Source: Salminus brasiliensis (Eukaryota; Chordata; Actinopteri; Characiformes; Bryconidae). From it: DNA of 64,000 nucleotides. Every line of letters starts with the position of its first letter. Positions within the stretch are counted from its first letter, which is position 1. Where the stretch lies: NCBI RefSeq assembly GCF_030463535.1, contig NC_132881.1:2049345-2113344 (forward strand), given 5' to 3'. The position numbers were made by a program, and so were the translations under genes. Shown here piece by piece: positions 12,078-48,600 of the stretch. The notes beneath the pieces are model-generated. The model was not told the origin of the DNA and did not search any database. It saw only the letters and a list, made by a program, of their open reading frames with translations.

Positions 12078-15000
12078 ACAAAAGTGGCTTCTGACATCCA
12101 AAGGCAGTGCACATCATATCAGGTAAGGTACAGATTAAGGACAGTCAATATTGCTGGACAATAATTAACAATGCATTAATATGATATATTAATGGAGGCT
12201 ATGCTAGGCTAGGCTAATGCTTGGAGCATTAGAACATGTGCTATTCAAATCCCTGTGGCATCCACAGGATCCCTTATAGGTATTATATAGATTTTATAAA
12301 AAAAAAAAAAGAAAAGAAAAAAAAAGTTTTTATTCATTGTCTGACTAATGCCCTCATCCCCAGAGCCTCAAGTACCCTCTAGTTCCCTTTTTTATGCTAT
12401 GGGGATTATGGGTAAAGCGCAATTATTATATATTTTTTAGGACAGTATTAAGGCATTTGAGGAATACTCTCCGGTGTCTTTCAATCCTGTCTCTGTCTCT
12501 CACAGCCAGTGGGCTCTTGCTTCAGCATCTGCCCATCAACATCCATTATGTGAATTTGAAGTCAGCAGGTTTTCGGTTCTTGCTTAAGCACGGAGAAATA
12601 CGTGGAAATGACCGTTTGTAATAATCGACCCTACGCTACCGATGCGGTAGACAGAGATCAGGCATATACTAAACTGCTGAAGCGAATACTGGACCAGTCC
12701 TCTGTTCTGAGCCATTTAATACACGTGGGTCAACAAGCCAAGTCATACACACAGCAATGGGTCTCATGGAGTCCAGTCGAAGCCCAAATGCTTTAGGGAT
12801 CAACAGGAATGCTAATGAAGCAGAACCCCGTTCAGCTGAGGTAGGGGGGTGGAAGTGAGATTAATACTGGAGAAAGTGACGCGTTCCTCATCAGCGAGAT
12901 CACGAGTTTCCATCCCCGGTGATGCTACAGCCAGCCGTGGCCAGGGGTTCCACAGAGCATCACTGGACACCTTCTCTCGGGGAGAGTAGGACAGGCCTTC
13001 CTTTAGCCCCAATCGCTTAGCCCGATGCTAGCCTGTGCAAGCGTCTGTTAGCTGGAATTACAGAACTAGCACTTAGCATTCTCCTCCAAGCATGTTGAGC
13101 TCCAATCACGCTGCCTCTGAGACTAGGATTTAAGAGGAACGCTCAAAACCGCACTTACAACGGAGGCCAGCGGGCAGAGGCCCAATTCCGTTATTTACAT
13201 GCGTCTCTGTAAATTAAGGGGGACGTCTTTCCATTTCTAAATTCCTGCATAATTAAACAGTTAAAGTTGCTGAGTGGTGTGACGTAAAATGCTTTGTCCT
13301 ACAGCAACTTGGGAGTCCGAGTCAACTAGAGTCAGAATGGCCCAGGGTGGTGGGGAATGAAACCAAACGTCCAGTGGGGTTAAGGCCTCTAAAAGCTCCC
13401 TCACAGAAAGTTATTACACCACGCTGAGTGTAAGGAGTACACTCAGCCTGATGCACGAAACACAGTTTTACCAGAGTCCTGAGAAAATTTTAGCCTTTTT
13501 TAACAATCAATTTATGGTGGAAGGATACATTCATGTTTTCTGCAGCAAAGTAGTCCCCCAAAAAACCTAATTCCTTTAGATTCTCCACTACTGTACCATC
13601 ATCAACATCCCATGTTAAACTCAGAACCACTGTAAACAACTATTTTCACACCCAACCCCAGCTCTGATTGACTATTACTTGCAGGAAAAAGCTATAATAA
13701 GATAATATAACTTACACTTTCAGGAATGTGAATAGCCTCATAATGCACAATGACTTGTTCCCACTGTACCTGTGCGGGCCAGTTTGAACAGGTTTCTGTG
13801 TAAGGGTGCACAGACACCAGGCAACCTTAGAAAAAGTACCATAGTTTTACTGCATTTTTCCAGATTTGGAAATGTGGGTTCAACATCATAAAACAATATG
13901 GGGAAAGATGGGGGGAAAAATGTGGGATTAAAAAAAAATATATAGTATTTATTATTTTTTATATATGTGTCTACAATTATTTATTTGTTTGTTTGTTTAT
14001 TTATAATTTCTTCCCCAAAAGGCTATTCCAGGCTAAAGTCTTCTCAGAGCTCTGTTAAAACAGTGTCTTAAGCGTCAGGCAGTGAACTCATAACTATTTG
14101 GTGTAACAGCTTCCTGTGAAGCTTTTAGGAGGCATTCAATTGTTCATAGATCTGGTTCTATTCACCACCACTGTGAACAAGTCTGGCTCAGAAAGCTTCT
14201 ACAGAACCAAGCATTTTACACTAAAGCCCTTGATGACTTTGCTAAGCTTCTAACCACTTAGTTAAGCTTGAATTTTGAAATTTTGCAAATTTCCCCTTTA
14301 ATTTACACAAATACTCATTTCATGTAGTCCCGAATTTACATCATAAAGTCATGCATTTCATACATTCACAGAATGTCTGCCACCGTCCTTTGGCTTCTAT
14401 CATACGTGAGATTAAAGTCTAATCAGATTGATTAATTTTATAATATTATATGTGATTTATATTGATGTTTAAAATTATTGTCCATGGTAATCGGTGTATA
14501 TAAAATGATGGAGATTAGGTTGAACAACACTGAAATACATTTCCAGTCCAGTGCTAGACAAAGTCTGCAATTTTAAGGGGGATTCTTTGCTCAATACTGT
14601 TTGTTCCGAGACTGTATTTAATCCAAATCTGAACAGAAACAGGAAAAAAAAAAGAATTTGACCCAAATGCATAAATTCACATTCCAATTTAACTGACTCA
14701 AAGTGAGAGCCAGCAGCCCTCGCTCAGAATCCTGTAAACTACATCAAGGCCCGCTGACTTTCTCTTAGAACCAGCCGAGCAAATTTGCTCTTGGTGGAAC
14801 TTTACTGTAAACGATGTGGTTTACCTACACTGGTGATACGGGTTTAGTCTAGCAGTGAATCCCGCCATTCCGCCCTTTCACAAGTGCATGTGAAGCAGGA
14901 TGACCCGTTGGCCTTGGATTTGGCCCTCAAGTCATCTGGCCTGGTCGCGTAACAGAGATGGCACATTGGTGAAATACACAAGCAGCATCCATACTAACCC

Positions 15001-15079
15001 ACACCAACCAATCAGAGCAGAGCTCCAACTTCCAGTAGGCTGATGGGAGTTCAAGTCTATCGGCAGTCGTCGCAGCTGG
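10191..15079. other. rdh12-zfyve26 tail-to-tail region: 3' UTRs and repeats
   Basis: The two genes converge here. No further exon was recognised. For zfyve26, AATAAA on the minus strand occurs at 13980-13985 and 13996-14001, about 1.1 kb beyond the stop, and could be its poly(A) signal. No canonical signal was picked out for rdh12. The region also has a long CA run (12010-12074), a SINE-like piece (about 12870-13160), and two copies (13345-13500 and, reversed, 14035-14190) of a dispersed repeat seen again near 48655-48790 and 59185-59320. Confidence 0.6.
12010..12074. repeat. (CA)n microsatellite
   Basis: An almost perfect CA run of about 32 units follows an A run. Confidence 0.95.
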
Positions 15080-40141
<25,062 letters not shown>

Positions 40142-41520
40142 GGCGGCACACTTTCCAGCCTCCGACTGCTTAGGTCACTGCCAACAGTTACCAGACTTCC
40201 TCATCTGTAGTGAAAAGAAAGGGAAGATGAAGAAAAAATAATTTCTAACAAAAACGAGCAGTAATATGAAAAAAAGGGTGCAGAATTTCCTGAAAAGAAC
40301 CCCTCTCCAACTGTTAAGCACAGGGGTGGATGGATCATTCATTAGGACTGCGCTGCAGCCAGTGGCACTAGAAACACTTCACTGGAAAAGAAACCAGACT
40401 CTGCCTCTGCATGAATATATAACTCCTGCGTTCATTCAGTGAAAATCAGATTTATCAGACTTATTAGTAAACAACTTTGTTTACTGTGGTAGTTCTTAAT
40501 GCAGTAAACACTTACCAACTGTTTGTTTACATGCAGCTTTGCTTACATTGCTGCACTTAATCAATATAACTTGCTTCAAAATCAGCAGTTTCAGCTGATA
40601 ATAAAAATACTATTCTGAGCATCGGAGATCGTTACCGTGTATCGTTGACTGTTTATCGTGTGTTTAACCGTATCGTCCAGCCCTACCTGACAGACAGCTG
40701 CCGTTAGCAGGACCTGAGGAAGAGGCGACAAGACTTAGAAATGAAACACCGACAAAATGTGTAAGATTAAGGAGGAAATAGGGGGAAAGTGAGAGTGTCC
40801 CTGCTACAACGGGTCAGTTATCTTTCTAAAGGGCTTAATTCGCTCAGTTCTGCTAGCGCTAGCTAGCTAGTTAATGACACAGCAGGCTTTCCAGAACGAT
40901 TTCAGCTGTAAGGGGATGAAACATCAGCCTGAAACGACACCAGCTAACTCCACACCACTTATATAGTGCTAAAATCCCCCACCAACGCGAAGCTTAAATT
41001 GGGAAATTGTCCGTTCCACCTTAAGAGGTGCAGCGGTTGCATGGAGGTGCAGCGGCAGTTAAGGTGGACCGGACAATTCGGCTGGAGAAGCTGGAGAAGC
41101 TGCAGGCAGGCTTAAGGGCTTCATAAATACAGCTCGCGCTAGCTTGACAACATATCACGAGGACACAGAGTCGATTAAAATAACAATAACTAGAAAACAC
41201 TGAGAAGAAAAAACAAAAAAAAATAGAGAAAATAAAACATTAATATTATATTAACTTCATTTTTCAGCAGTGCTGTCGGCAACGGGCGTCTCTGTGATTT
41301 AAAAAAAAAATACAAATACAACCCCTACCCTCTTCAGATGTTGGAGAAAATGCCTCAAAATGTGTTGTAATAATAATAATAATAATAAATAATAATAATA
41401 ATAAACGAACTCACAGTTTGCTTCGTTTTGCAGGTTTAATGTTTACGTCCTCAACATCAGCCGCGCGGCCATGGGCGCGTTGACGTAGCTACGATCATGT
41501 GACCTCATCAGCTGAATCCG
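40142..41520 (-). promoter_or_regulatory. zfyve26 5' UTR, first intron and promoter
   Basis: The ATG exon probably starts at 40204, after a good acceptor (pyrimidine-rich tract ending CTACAG|ATGAGG), giving a 63-nt 5' UTR segment. A likely noncoding first exon ends at 41415 with the donor ACT|GTGAGT and extends up to about 41480-41520. The intron between (40205-41414) shows no coding exon. CpG-rich sequence at 41455-41490 fits a promoter. The transcription start is not known. Confidence 0.5.
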
Positions 41521-41521
41521 A

Positions 41522-41531
41522 GCCACGTGAC
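41522..41531. promoter_or_regulatory. CLEAR-like E-box (TFEB/MiT site) upstream of zfyve26
   Basis: GCCACGTGAC matches the CLEAR form GTCACGTGAC at nine of ten bases. A second, weaker E-box (TCATGTGACC, 41495-41504) and a CRE-like TGACGTAG (41481) lie next to it. TFEB drives lysosome genes, and spastizin acts in lysosome reformation, so the match is biologically sensible, but a palindromic E-box also occurs often by chance. Confidence 0.45.
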
Positions 41532-42543
41532 TCTGCTTGCAAATTAAAAGCACGGGCACTGATTTTGCTTCAGCGATTAGTTATTTTGGTCCACAATTAA
41601 GCATCGAAACCTGACCTCGCTTGTGGCTGAGTGCAATCAGATCCTCGCAGCGATGTTCCAGATCTGCCTATTCAGCCTACAGCTGTTTTGCCTTGCCCAT
41701 TCACACTTGGGTTAGAGGGGTGTTTTAGTCTGGACAGCCAATTCAGTTATAAACTCACAGCCTAATCAGAATTGGAGCTTTTAAAGGGTCTATATTATAG
41801 GACAAATGGAGGGGAGGGGGGTAGAAAGTGTAGTTTTTATATATTTTTTAAATAAAACGTGTGCAGTAGTGTGTAGCCTTAAAAAAGCTGTAGGCCCAGT
41901 CTATAAACAAAAGCAAAAAACAAAATATATTGTTTTTGTGATGTCACAAAAACAGCAAATTTACATATTGCATATATACCTGTTCAGCCTTCAGTTTAGC
42001 TCTGAACAGTCCAGCTAAAAAGATTAAAAAGAGATTTTTAAATGAGGCGCAATATTGGACAGCCAATCAGAAGTGAGCTTATTTACATTTTACCTCATTT
42101 CCCCATTTCACATGGCCATTTTCCAACCTCTCTTTGTCCCTTTAAACAGGCTGTGTTTGTAACTGTGTCTTACACTGATCTATGTCAATGATCTTAGTTC
42201 TGATTGGCTGACCTCGTGCAAGAGGACACTTGAGCTATAACACGGCTTACAACTTCAGTATGAAGGGGCGGGGCTAAACGTAATTGATTTTTGTAAAATC
42301 ACAAAAAAACATGCATTTAAAACAGGAGATTTAATTTAAGGATATTCTACTGGATTGGGGAGTAAATATTATTATTATACTTTTTCAAACAATATTTATG
42401 ATTTATGTTTGTTAAAAAATATACATCATAATTTTGTTTTTACATACTGGCTGAGCAGCTCAGACAAAGCTAGACAAAGCAGCTATAGTGGTAAATAATA
42501 GTACAGAATTATTTATAGTCATACACTAATGAGCTTAAATGTA

Positions 42544-42832
42544 GGGGCAGTGGTGGCTCAGCGGTTAGAGCGCCGGGATATCGATAACAGGGTTGTGGGT
42601 TCGATTCCCGGGCTCGGCAAGCTGCCACTGTTGGGCCCTTGAGCAAGGCCCTTTACCCTCTCTGCTCCCCGGGCGCTGGAGTTGGCTGCCCACCGCTCTG
42701 GGTGTGTGTGTGTGTACTCACTGCCCCTAACACATGTGTGCGTGTGAGTGTGTGTTCACTACCAGATGGGTTAAATGCGGAGGACACATTTCGCTGTACA
42801 GTCCACAGTGACAAATACGTGCACCTTTTTTT
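42544..42832 (+). repeat. Full-length tRNA-derived SINE (family B)
   Basis: The head reads GGGGCAGTGGTGGCTCAGCG, with an A-box-like segment (GTGGCTCAGCGG) and a perfect B box (GGTTCGATTCC, 42598-42608), the internal RNA polymerase III promoter. The body contains GCTCGGCAAGCTGCCACTGT and a TG run, and it ends at a T-rich tail near 42825. A fragment of the same family lies at 2925-2990. The type is common in ostariophysan fish by memory. Confidence 0.82.
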
Positions 42833-44166
42833 TATTTTTAAATAAATTTCTGATATTCCAGTGTGGCTCTGAATGCACAGTGTGTATTTATTCTGCTCTG
42901 AGTTCCAAAATAAAAGTCTCATATCTATTCCAGCAGATTTTGAACCATTACTGGCTGGTGTTGCTGAATCACATGCTGTTCAAGGGTCGCAGTGTTTCCT
43001 CTCCTGCCCTGGTTTACACTGATTCTGCAGTTCCTCGAAAAACAAATAATGCAGTGGTCAGAACACCCGTTTATCTGTGACTGCGAAGCAAAGCCCAGAC
43101 AAGGGCCAGATTAGACCCCATACTCATTTTCAGAGGTGAAACCTGACTGGCTGATCATGAGTGTGTGTGTGTGTGTGTGGGGGGGGGTCTTTGGGCCTTG
43201 CTCTCCCACAGTCCACTCTGATCATTCAGGATGAAGCAGCAGTGAGAGAGTCAGAGTGTGAGTGAGAGACACTGGAGTTAAAGAGGAAATCAGGAGCTCT
43301 GTTAGATGAAGCTGTAGCTGTGAGACATGTTGAACCAGTTCCAGCCTGAGGAACAGTAAACCTGCGGAGGATAATTGCCCTACAGAGTTCCTCTGTAGCC
43401 GTTAGTGACCGTACCTCAGCATGTCCCTCGGGTAACACTCGCTTAGCCTGTTTACATTCAGCAATAAAGAGTAGTATTATATTTACTGAATGTGTAAATA
43501 ATAAGAATAATAGTAATAATTCCAAAATAATAACATTATCAATTTCAAAAATACAATTATGATAATTTTGATCTTAGTTATACTGTTTTGATTTTTGTTA
43601 TTGTTGCATTTATTATTATTATTATTATTATTTATATTGTTGTTGTTAATTGTTTAATTAATATCGGACACATAACAATTAATTAGTGTTAATATGTACA
43701 TGTTATTGTGTTATTGTGCTTATTCTTGTTTGAATGTAATAAATATAATTTTTAAACCACCACCACAACAACAACAATAATAATAATAATCCCAAATCCA
43801 AAATAATAACATAATTAATTTAAAAATATATTGATCATAGTAGGGCATAACTACTACTATGGATGTTTCTTTGGTATTGTTGCATTTTTACTTTATTAGT
43901 TGTTAGTAATTGTTTAACTCATTAATTAATATCTGACACATTTTTCATATGGGACTTCTACAAAGTCAGTATTGTGTCATGTGTATATATATATTATAAC
44001 ACAAAATTACAATGAAGATGATGATAACGATAATAATAATTAGTGTTAATGTGTAAAATATGTTTTCTTGTTCTTGTTTACTCATTTTGATTATATAAAA
44101 AAAGAAAATATATAAATATATATATTATTTTATAAAACCACCACAGACAACAACAACAACAACAAC

Positions 44167-44199
<33 letters not shown>

Positions 44200-44432
44200 C
44201 ACTACATTAATGTTCTATATAAAGTGCTCTCCCTGGGGAGGGGCGGGGTCTGCCTGAATACAGGCGGGAAAAGAACAGCGTGAGACGGTTTCCAAGGAAA
44301 CGCGGAGGCGCGAGGCGGCCAAGGCGGGGCTCTGAGCTTGCGCGCCGCGATCATAAACTGCTGACAGCTATTGTCATCTCCCCTGATTTACATTCATACT
44401 GGACTGTAAAAACTCGCCCCGCCGAGGAGAAG
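42833..44432. other. Spacer upstream of lgalsl, AT-rich with simple repeats
   Basis: No exon was recognised. It contains a GT run with G tract (43159-43188), ATT/AAT runs near 43610-43635 and 44163-44205, and CAA runs near 44150. Sequence becomes GC- and CpG-rich from about 44225 to 44345, directly upstream of the lgalsl start. Confidence 0.6.
44225..44345 (+). promoter_or_regulatory. Probable lgalsl promoter: GC box and X-box-like palindrome
   Basis: A GC box (GGGGCGGGG, near 44241) and a 14-base palindrome GTTTCCAAGGAAAC (44288-44301) lie about 130-190 bases before the ATG. The palindrome has the shape of an RFX X-box (GTTNCC, spacer, GGNAAC). No TATA box is evident. Function is inferred from form and position. 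Confidence 0.45.
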
Positions 44433-45062
44433 ATGACGGACACGGAGAACACACGGCAGGTCAGTGCGAGCCTCGCGCCGTTCCTCACTATAGATGAGGT
44501 CATATTTCACCGCAGAATGCTGTGCGCGCGCCGTCTTTTTCTGCAGCAGAAATAGTATACAGTGCGTAATAATTCATCAGTCTGGAGCGTGGTGTCCTTC
44601 CACTGTGCATCCTCCCTGTGCATCCTCTCTGTGCATCCTCCCTGTGCATCCTCCCTGTGCATCCTCCCTGTGCATCATTGTTCTAGCTGAAATGTGAGTG
44701 CCCTGCCACCCTGCTGGAATGACATTGAGCAGTAAAGCAGTGTAGAGGCTTATTTTCAGGCACGGTGGAGGGCTGGCATGGTGCAAAGCCCTTTGTTACT
44801 CTGCTTTCTAAGAATAGCCGAGATACTTTAGCTTTGAAGACTCTGGACTTGGCTAATAACAATAATAAATATATATATTTATATATATGAATGAATTAAA
44901 AAAAAAATGTCTGTACTGGGTGAGGGGGCTCTGTGGCGCAGGGTCTTCAGCTGGGCTTTGCCTTTGTCTGCAGGAGGAGGACTATGCTGGGGAGATCAAA
45001 GGGGGTCTGCGCCCGTCTATGAGATTGGTAGTGATGGGCATTGTTCACAAACAGCCCAAGAG

Positions 45063-45097
<35 letters not shown>

Positions 45098-45196
45098 TCA
45101 CTCACAAACACACCTGACTCTTGGTCTCCAACCGAGTCTCAAATTACTCCCTATATAGGGAATCTGCACTAGACAGTTCATGAAATGCAATATTTC

Positions 45197-45233
<37 letters not shown>

Positions 45234-47607
45234 GTAATGCAAGCTATTAAAATCTAAATAGGCAGAGGAGCTAGGAGTTATCTGAGGAGCAACAGTGCAC
45301 TCCACAAAAAAGAGCAAACTGAGATTAGACGCTGGGCTGAATATGCCCCAGTAGGGCACTTCATTTCTAATCTGGGAGCCATCTGGGGTTCAGCCACCAG
45401 CTGAAGAGCCCTAAATGCCTCCCTATTGGACATGCAGCACACTAGGGAACAGGGCATAGTGAGCCATTTGAGGTTTGTGATTCTCCCCGAGTAACACTCT
45501 CCTGTTAGCCTGTGGTCAGTGTGTTAGCACAGCTTCTGGTTGCCTGGTTGTTTATATTAAGGAATGCTGTAATAAACTGATTAATAAACAGCCTGGTAGC
45601 TCAAGTCGGTCAAGCTGGTTAAGCTCGTTGACCGGTTAGCATTTGATCAGAATAGGGTGTTTGATGGTTTAGCTGGTTTACAAACATCAACCTGATCAAG
45701 CTAGACCAACAGTATAATCAGGCTTGACCATGCTGGTTAATCAGCATGACCAGCATGACCATGTCAGCCAACCAGCATGACCAGCACTACCAAGCTGGAC
45801 CACCAGTATGAATAAGCTGGTTGACCAGCAAGGCAAAGATGATTGACCACCATGACCAGCACCACCAAGCTGGACCACCAGTATGAATAATCTGGTTGAC
45901 CACCAAGGCAAAGATGTCACAGTAGCTGGTTCTGATTCCTGAGTAAGTGTTAAAATGTTAGCATCTCATCTTGGGCCGAGCCCTGGGGCTTCCTGCAGTC
46001 TCGGCACAGATCTAGTGGGAACTGTGGTCTTTACTCCAGTGCCCACCAGTAAAACCATTTTGTCAGCGGTGTGAATCACTGATGGTCAGTCTAAACAGGC
46101 TGCAGTAAAGCAGTTACGCACATGACCAGCGTTCCTATCACTTTCCAAATAAGGGTAAAACTGTACGCCCGGCCTCCCCTAAAGCATCTGATCCACCAAG
46201 ACTTCATGGGATTTGCTCTTTTCCCACGCCGCGCAACAATCCTGAACATGGAGCCAATCTTGCATTCTTTCTTTGAGATGTTCAAAATCCAGCCCAAGAC
46301 AGCTGTTTCTGGTAGCTGGTATTAGATGGTCCTTGCTGGTTTTGATGGCCATGGTGGTTGTGAAGCTGGTCATCCAGGCAAAAACATAAACTATACTGGT
46401 AAACCAGCTGGTTAAGATGGTTGACCAGCTTAGCTCTTGACCAGCATAGCATACATTTTTACATTTCAGTTTGAAGGACTAGCTAACTTGATCATGCTGG
46501 TCATGCTGGTCCAACACCATGGAGATGCTGGTCAAGCAGCTTGGTCAAACCGGTGGACTAGTGTAGTCAGGATGGTCCAACTTGGGCAATCTGGTCATAC
46601 TGGTCCATAATCTTGGTCCACAAGCTTGGTCACTGGTGGACTAGTATAGTCAGGATGGTCACGCTGATCATGCTGGTGGACATACTGGTGGACCAGCGTG
46701 GTCAGGTTAGTAATGCCCTGTGGTCATGCTGGTCCACAAGCGTGGTCATACTGGTTGACTAGCTGAACCATCAAACTCAAAAGAAGCCTCCGCAATAGCC
46801 CAACATCCAGCAGAGGGCGCTGTAATGCAACTACATGTGACTCCCATGACTGATTCATGAAACTGATCCAACCAGTTCCGTCCAGATTTGACCTCTAAAT
46901 AACCTCCAGCATTTCCAGCTTTTTTGTCCCTTTAGGCCTCTTTGGGACCCACTGACCGCTGTGCCTCTCCCTGCAGTATGGTGGTGACGGTATCCTGCCC
47001 GCCTCAAGGCGAGGGTGACGAGGAAGAGGAGGGGGACGTGGGGCTGCAGATGACTGTGAGCTTCGCGGAGAAGGCCGTGCGCCGCAACTCCCGGATGTCT
47101 GGAAAGTGGGGAACCTGCGAAAGCACCCTGTCCTTCTTCCCTTTCGCAGCCGGAGAGTCTTTTAAGGTGGAATGTCCTTCATTCATACCCCAGCCATAAT
47201 CATATGTTTGACACACAGTTTTCTACAAACATGGACTAGCGCACAGCACACTGCTAACACATAAACTGTTCTTTAGTTCACGTTCTAGATAACAGGGAGT
47301 CATATAGTGTTGGAAACCACATCAGCAAGTCTATTAGAGATTTCTGAACACCTCCACATGGTTTGAGGAGAGTGGTATTGGGCCTGCAGGTGCTAAACTA
47401 TGCTAATTGGTGTACATAAGCTCACTGTCTCTCTCTCTGTCTCTCTCTCTCTCTCTCCCTCAGATGGAGATAGTGTGTGAGCACCAGCAGTTCCGTGTTT
47501 TGGTGGACGGTCAGCCCTTGTGTGGATTCACTCACAGGGTGACCCGGCTAGCCTCCCTCACTTCCCTCCGCGTGGCTGGGGACCTGCAGCTCACCAAGGT
47601 CGCCTGA
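44433..47607 (+). CDS. lgalslb: lgalsl-type gene: galectin-related protein
   Basis: Four exons: 44433-44459, 44974-45062, 46977-47166 and 47464-47607; 450 nt, 149 aa. The protein is a single galectin fold: EIKGGLRPSMRLVVMGIVH, NSRMSGKWGTCES, LSFFPFAAGESF, EIVCEHQQFRVLVDGQPL, GDLQLTKVA. These align with human LGALSL (about 172 aa), which lacks lactose binding. Here too the galectin sugar motif HxNPR is absent, and WGxxER is replaced by WGTCES, so carbohydrate binding is unlikely. The N-terminus is about 23 residues shorter than in human. It is probably cytosolic; no signal peptide is seen. The b-copy symbol is a guess: two fish paralogues are known, and this one sits next to plek2. Confidence 0.85.
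44605..44675. repeat. Short tandem repeat, 15 bp unit
   Basis: About five copies of TGTGCATCCTCCC (with slight variants) lie in lgalsl intron 1, ending at TGTGCATCATTG. Confidence 0.9.
45590..46790. repeat. Degenerate CTGGTC minisatellite in inverted arrangement
   Basis: The left part (about 45690-45900) reads mainly GACCAGCATGACCAGCA, the right part (about 46320-46770) mainly GGTCATGCTGGTCC, its complement. The segment between (about 45920-46300) is largely unique. The whole lies in lgalsl intron 2. Units are irregular, 10-20 bases long. Confidence 0.75.
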
Positions 47608-47816
47608 TGGGGGCCGTCGCCATGACAGCCCAGAGACGCTCTCATTTCTCCCACAAACCCATTCTTTTTTATTTGTTTGTTTGTTTTTCATCATATAGAT
47701 CAGCAATGTTCTCTTATGAGGTTCATCTGTACCTTCAGCAGGGTGTCCACAGATCATCTGGAGCTTCTGCAGATCAAGCACTTCCAAATCTGATGCTGAA
47801 TTACACTCCGGTTCTG

Positions 47817-48185
47817 GTTCTGAGCTGCCACCATGGCCTTGGGGTCGCAAGTTTGAATTCCGAGCCATGCCGCTTTGCCATCAGCGTCTAGAGTCCAAAA
47901 GACCACAACTGGCTGTGCTCTCTAGGGGTGGGTAGATGGCGCTCTCTCACCTCTTCACTCTCAAAGTGATGTTGGCCTGCACAGGCGTCTGTTAGCTGGT
48001 TAGCTGGGGAACCACCGCTTTCCTCTGAGCATGTCAAGCCACCCGGCACTGCCGCAGCAGTTTAGAAAGAGGCGGTAGCTGGCTTTGCATGTACTGAGGA
48101 GGCCTGTGTTAGTCGTTACCTTCCTAGTGACTGGAGCGTTGCTAGTGCTAGGGGGAGCTATAAACTGGTGGGTTCATTGGCAGAA
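47817..48185 (+). repeat. SINE-like element (family A)
   Basis: Starts with AGCTGCCACCATGGCCTTGG and a box-B-like segment AAGTTTGAATTCC (47848-47860), followed by GCTTTGCCATCAGCGTCTAG and, later, the word GCACAGGCGTCTGTTAGCTGG, which recurs at 13033-13053. It may be transcribed as part of the lgalsl 3' UTR. Confidence 0.6.
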
Positions 48186-48235
48186 CCAAATGTAGGGGGT
48201 TTGGAGTAAAACTGTGGTTAATTTATTTACTTTTT

Positions 48236-48600
48236 TTATTAATCTAATATTTGGTTGGTACTCTCCCCCATCACATGTGTAATGCTCCCGACACTGGGAG
48301 GGTGAGGCCTGACATATGCTTAACCAGCCACCGCCTCTTTTAGAACCGCCACTGATGCAACATCACCGGGCTCTGATGTATTGGCTAAAAGACGCCAGTG
48401 CCAGTCAGCATCAGACTGCAGTGATGTGGGGAGAATGAAGTGAGCCATCTACCCACTCAGAGAGAACAAAGCCAGTTGTGCTCTCTCAGGCTCCGGCTGC
48501 TGATGGCAGGCAGCATGACCCGGGATTCAAACTAGCGATCCTCTGGTCACGGGGCAACGTCTTGGTGCACTGGACCATTCGAACCCCCTCACCATTTTAT
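48236..48600 (-). repeat. SINE-like element (family A), reverse
   Basis: Read on the minus strand: a tRNA-like head near 48600, a B-box-like segment AGTTTGAATCCC (complement of 48520-48531), then GCCATCAGCAGCCGGAGCCT. It lies in opposite sense to the copy at 47817-48185, with about 50 bases between them. Confidence 0.65.

Noticed and set aside
42598-42608. Perfect B box considered as part of a tRNA gene
   Set aside because: The flanking sequence cannot form a tRNA cloverleaf, and the body matches a dispersed element (also at 2925-2990). It is a tRNA-derived SINE.
46091-46373. Overlapping open frames in the unique middle of lgalsl intron 2
   Set aside because: Short, present in three frames on both strands, without splice borders or any resemblance to known proteins.
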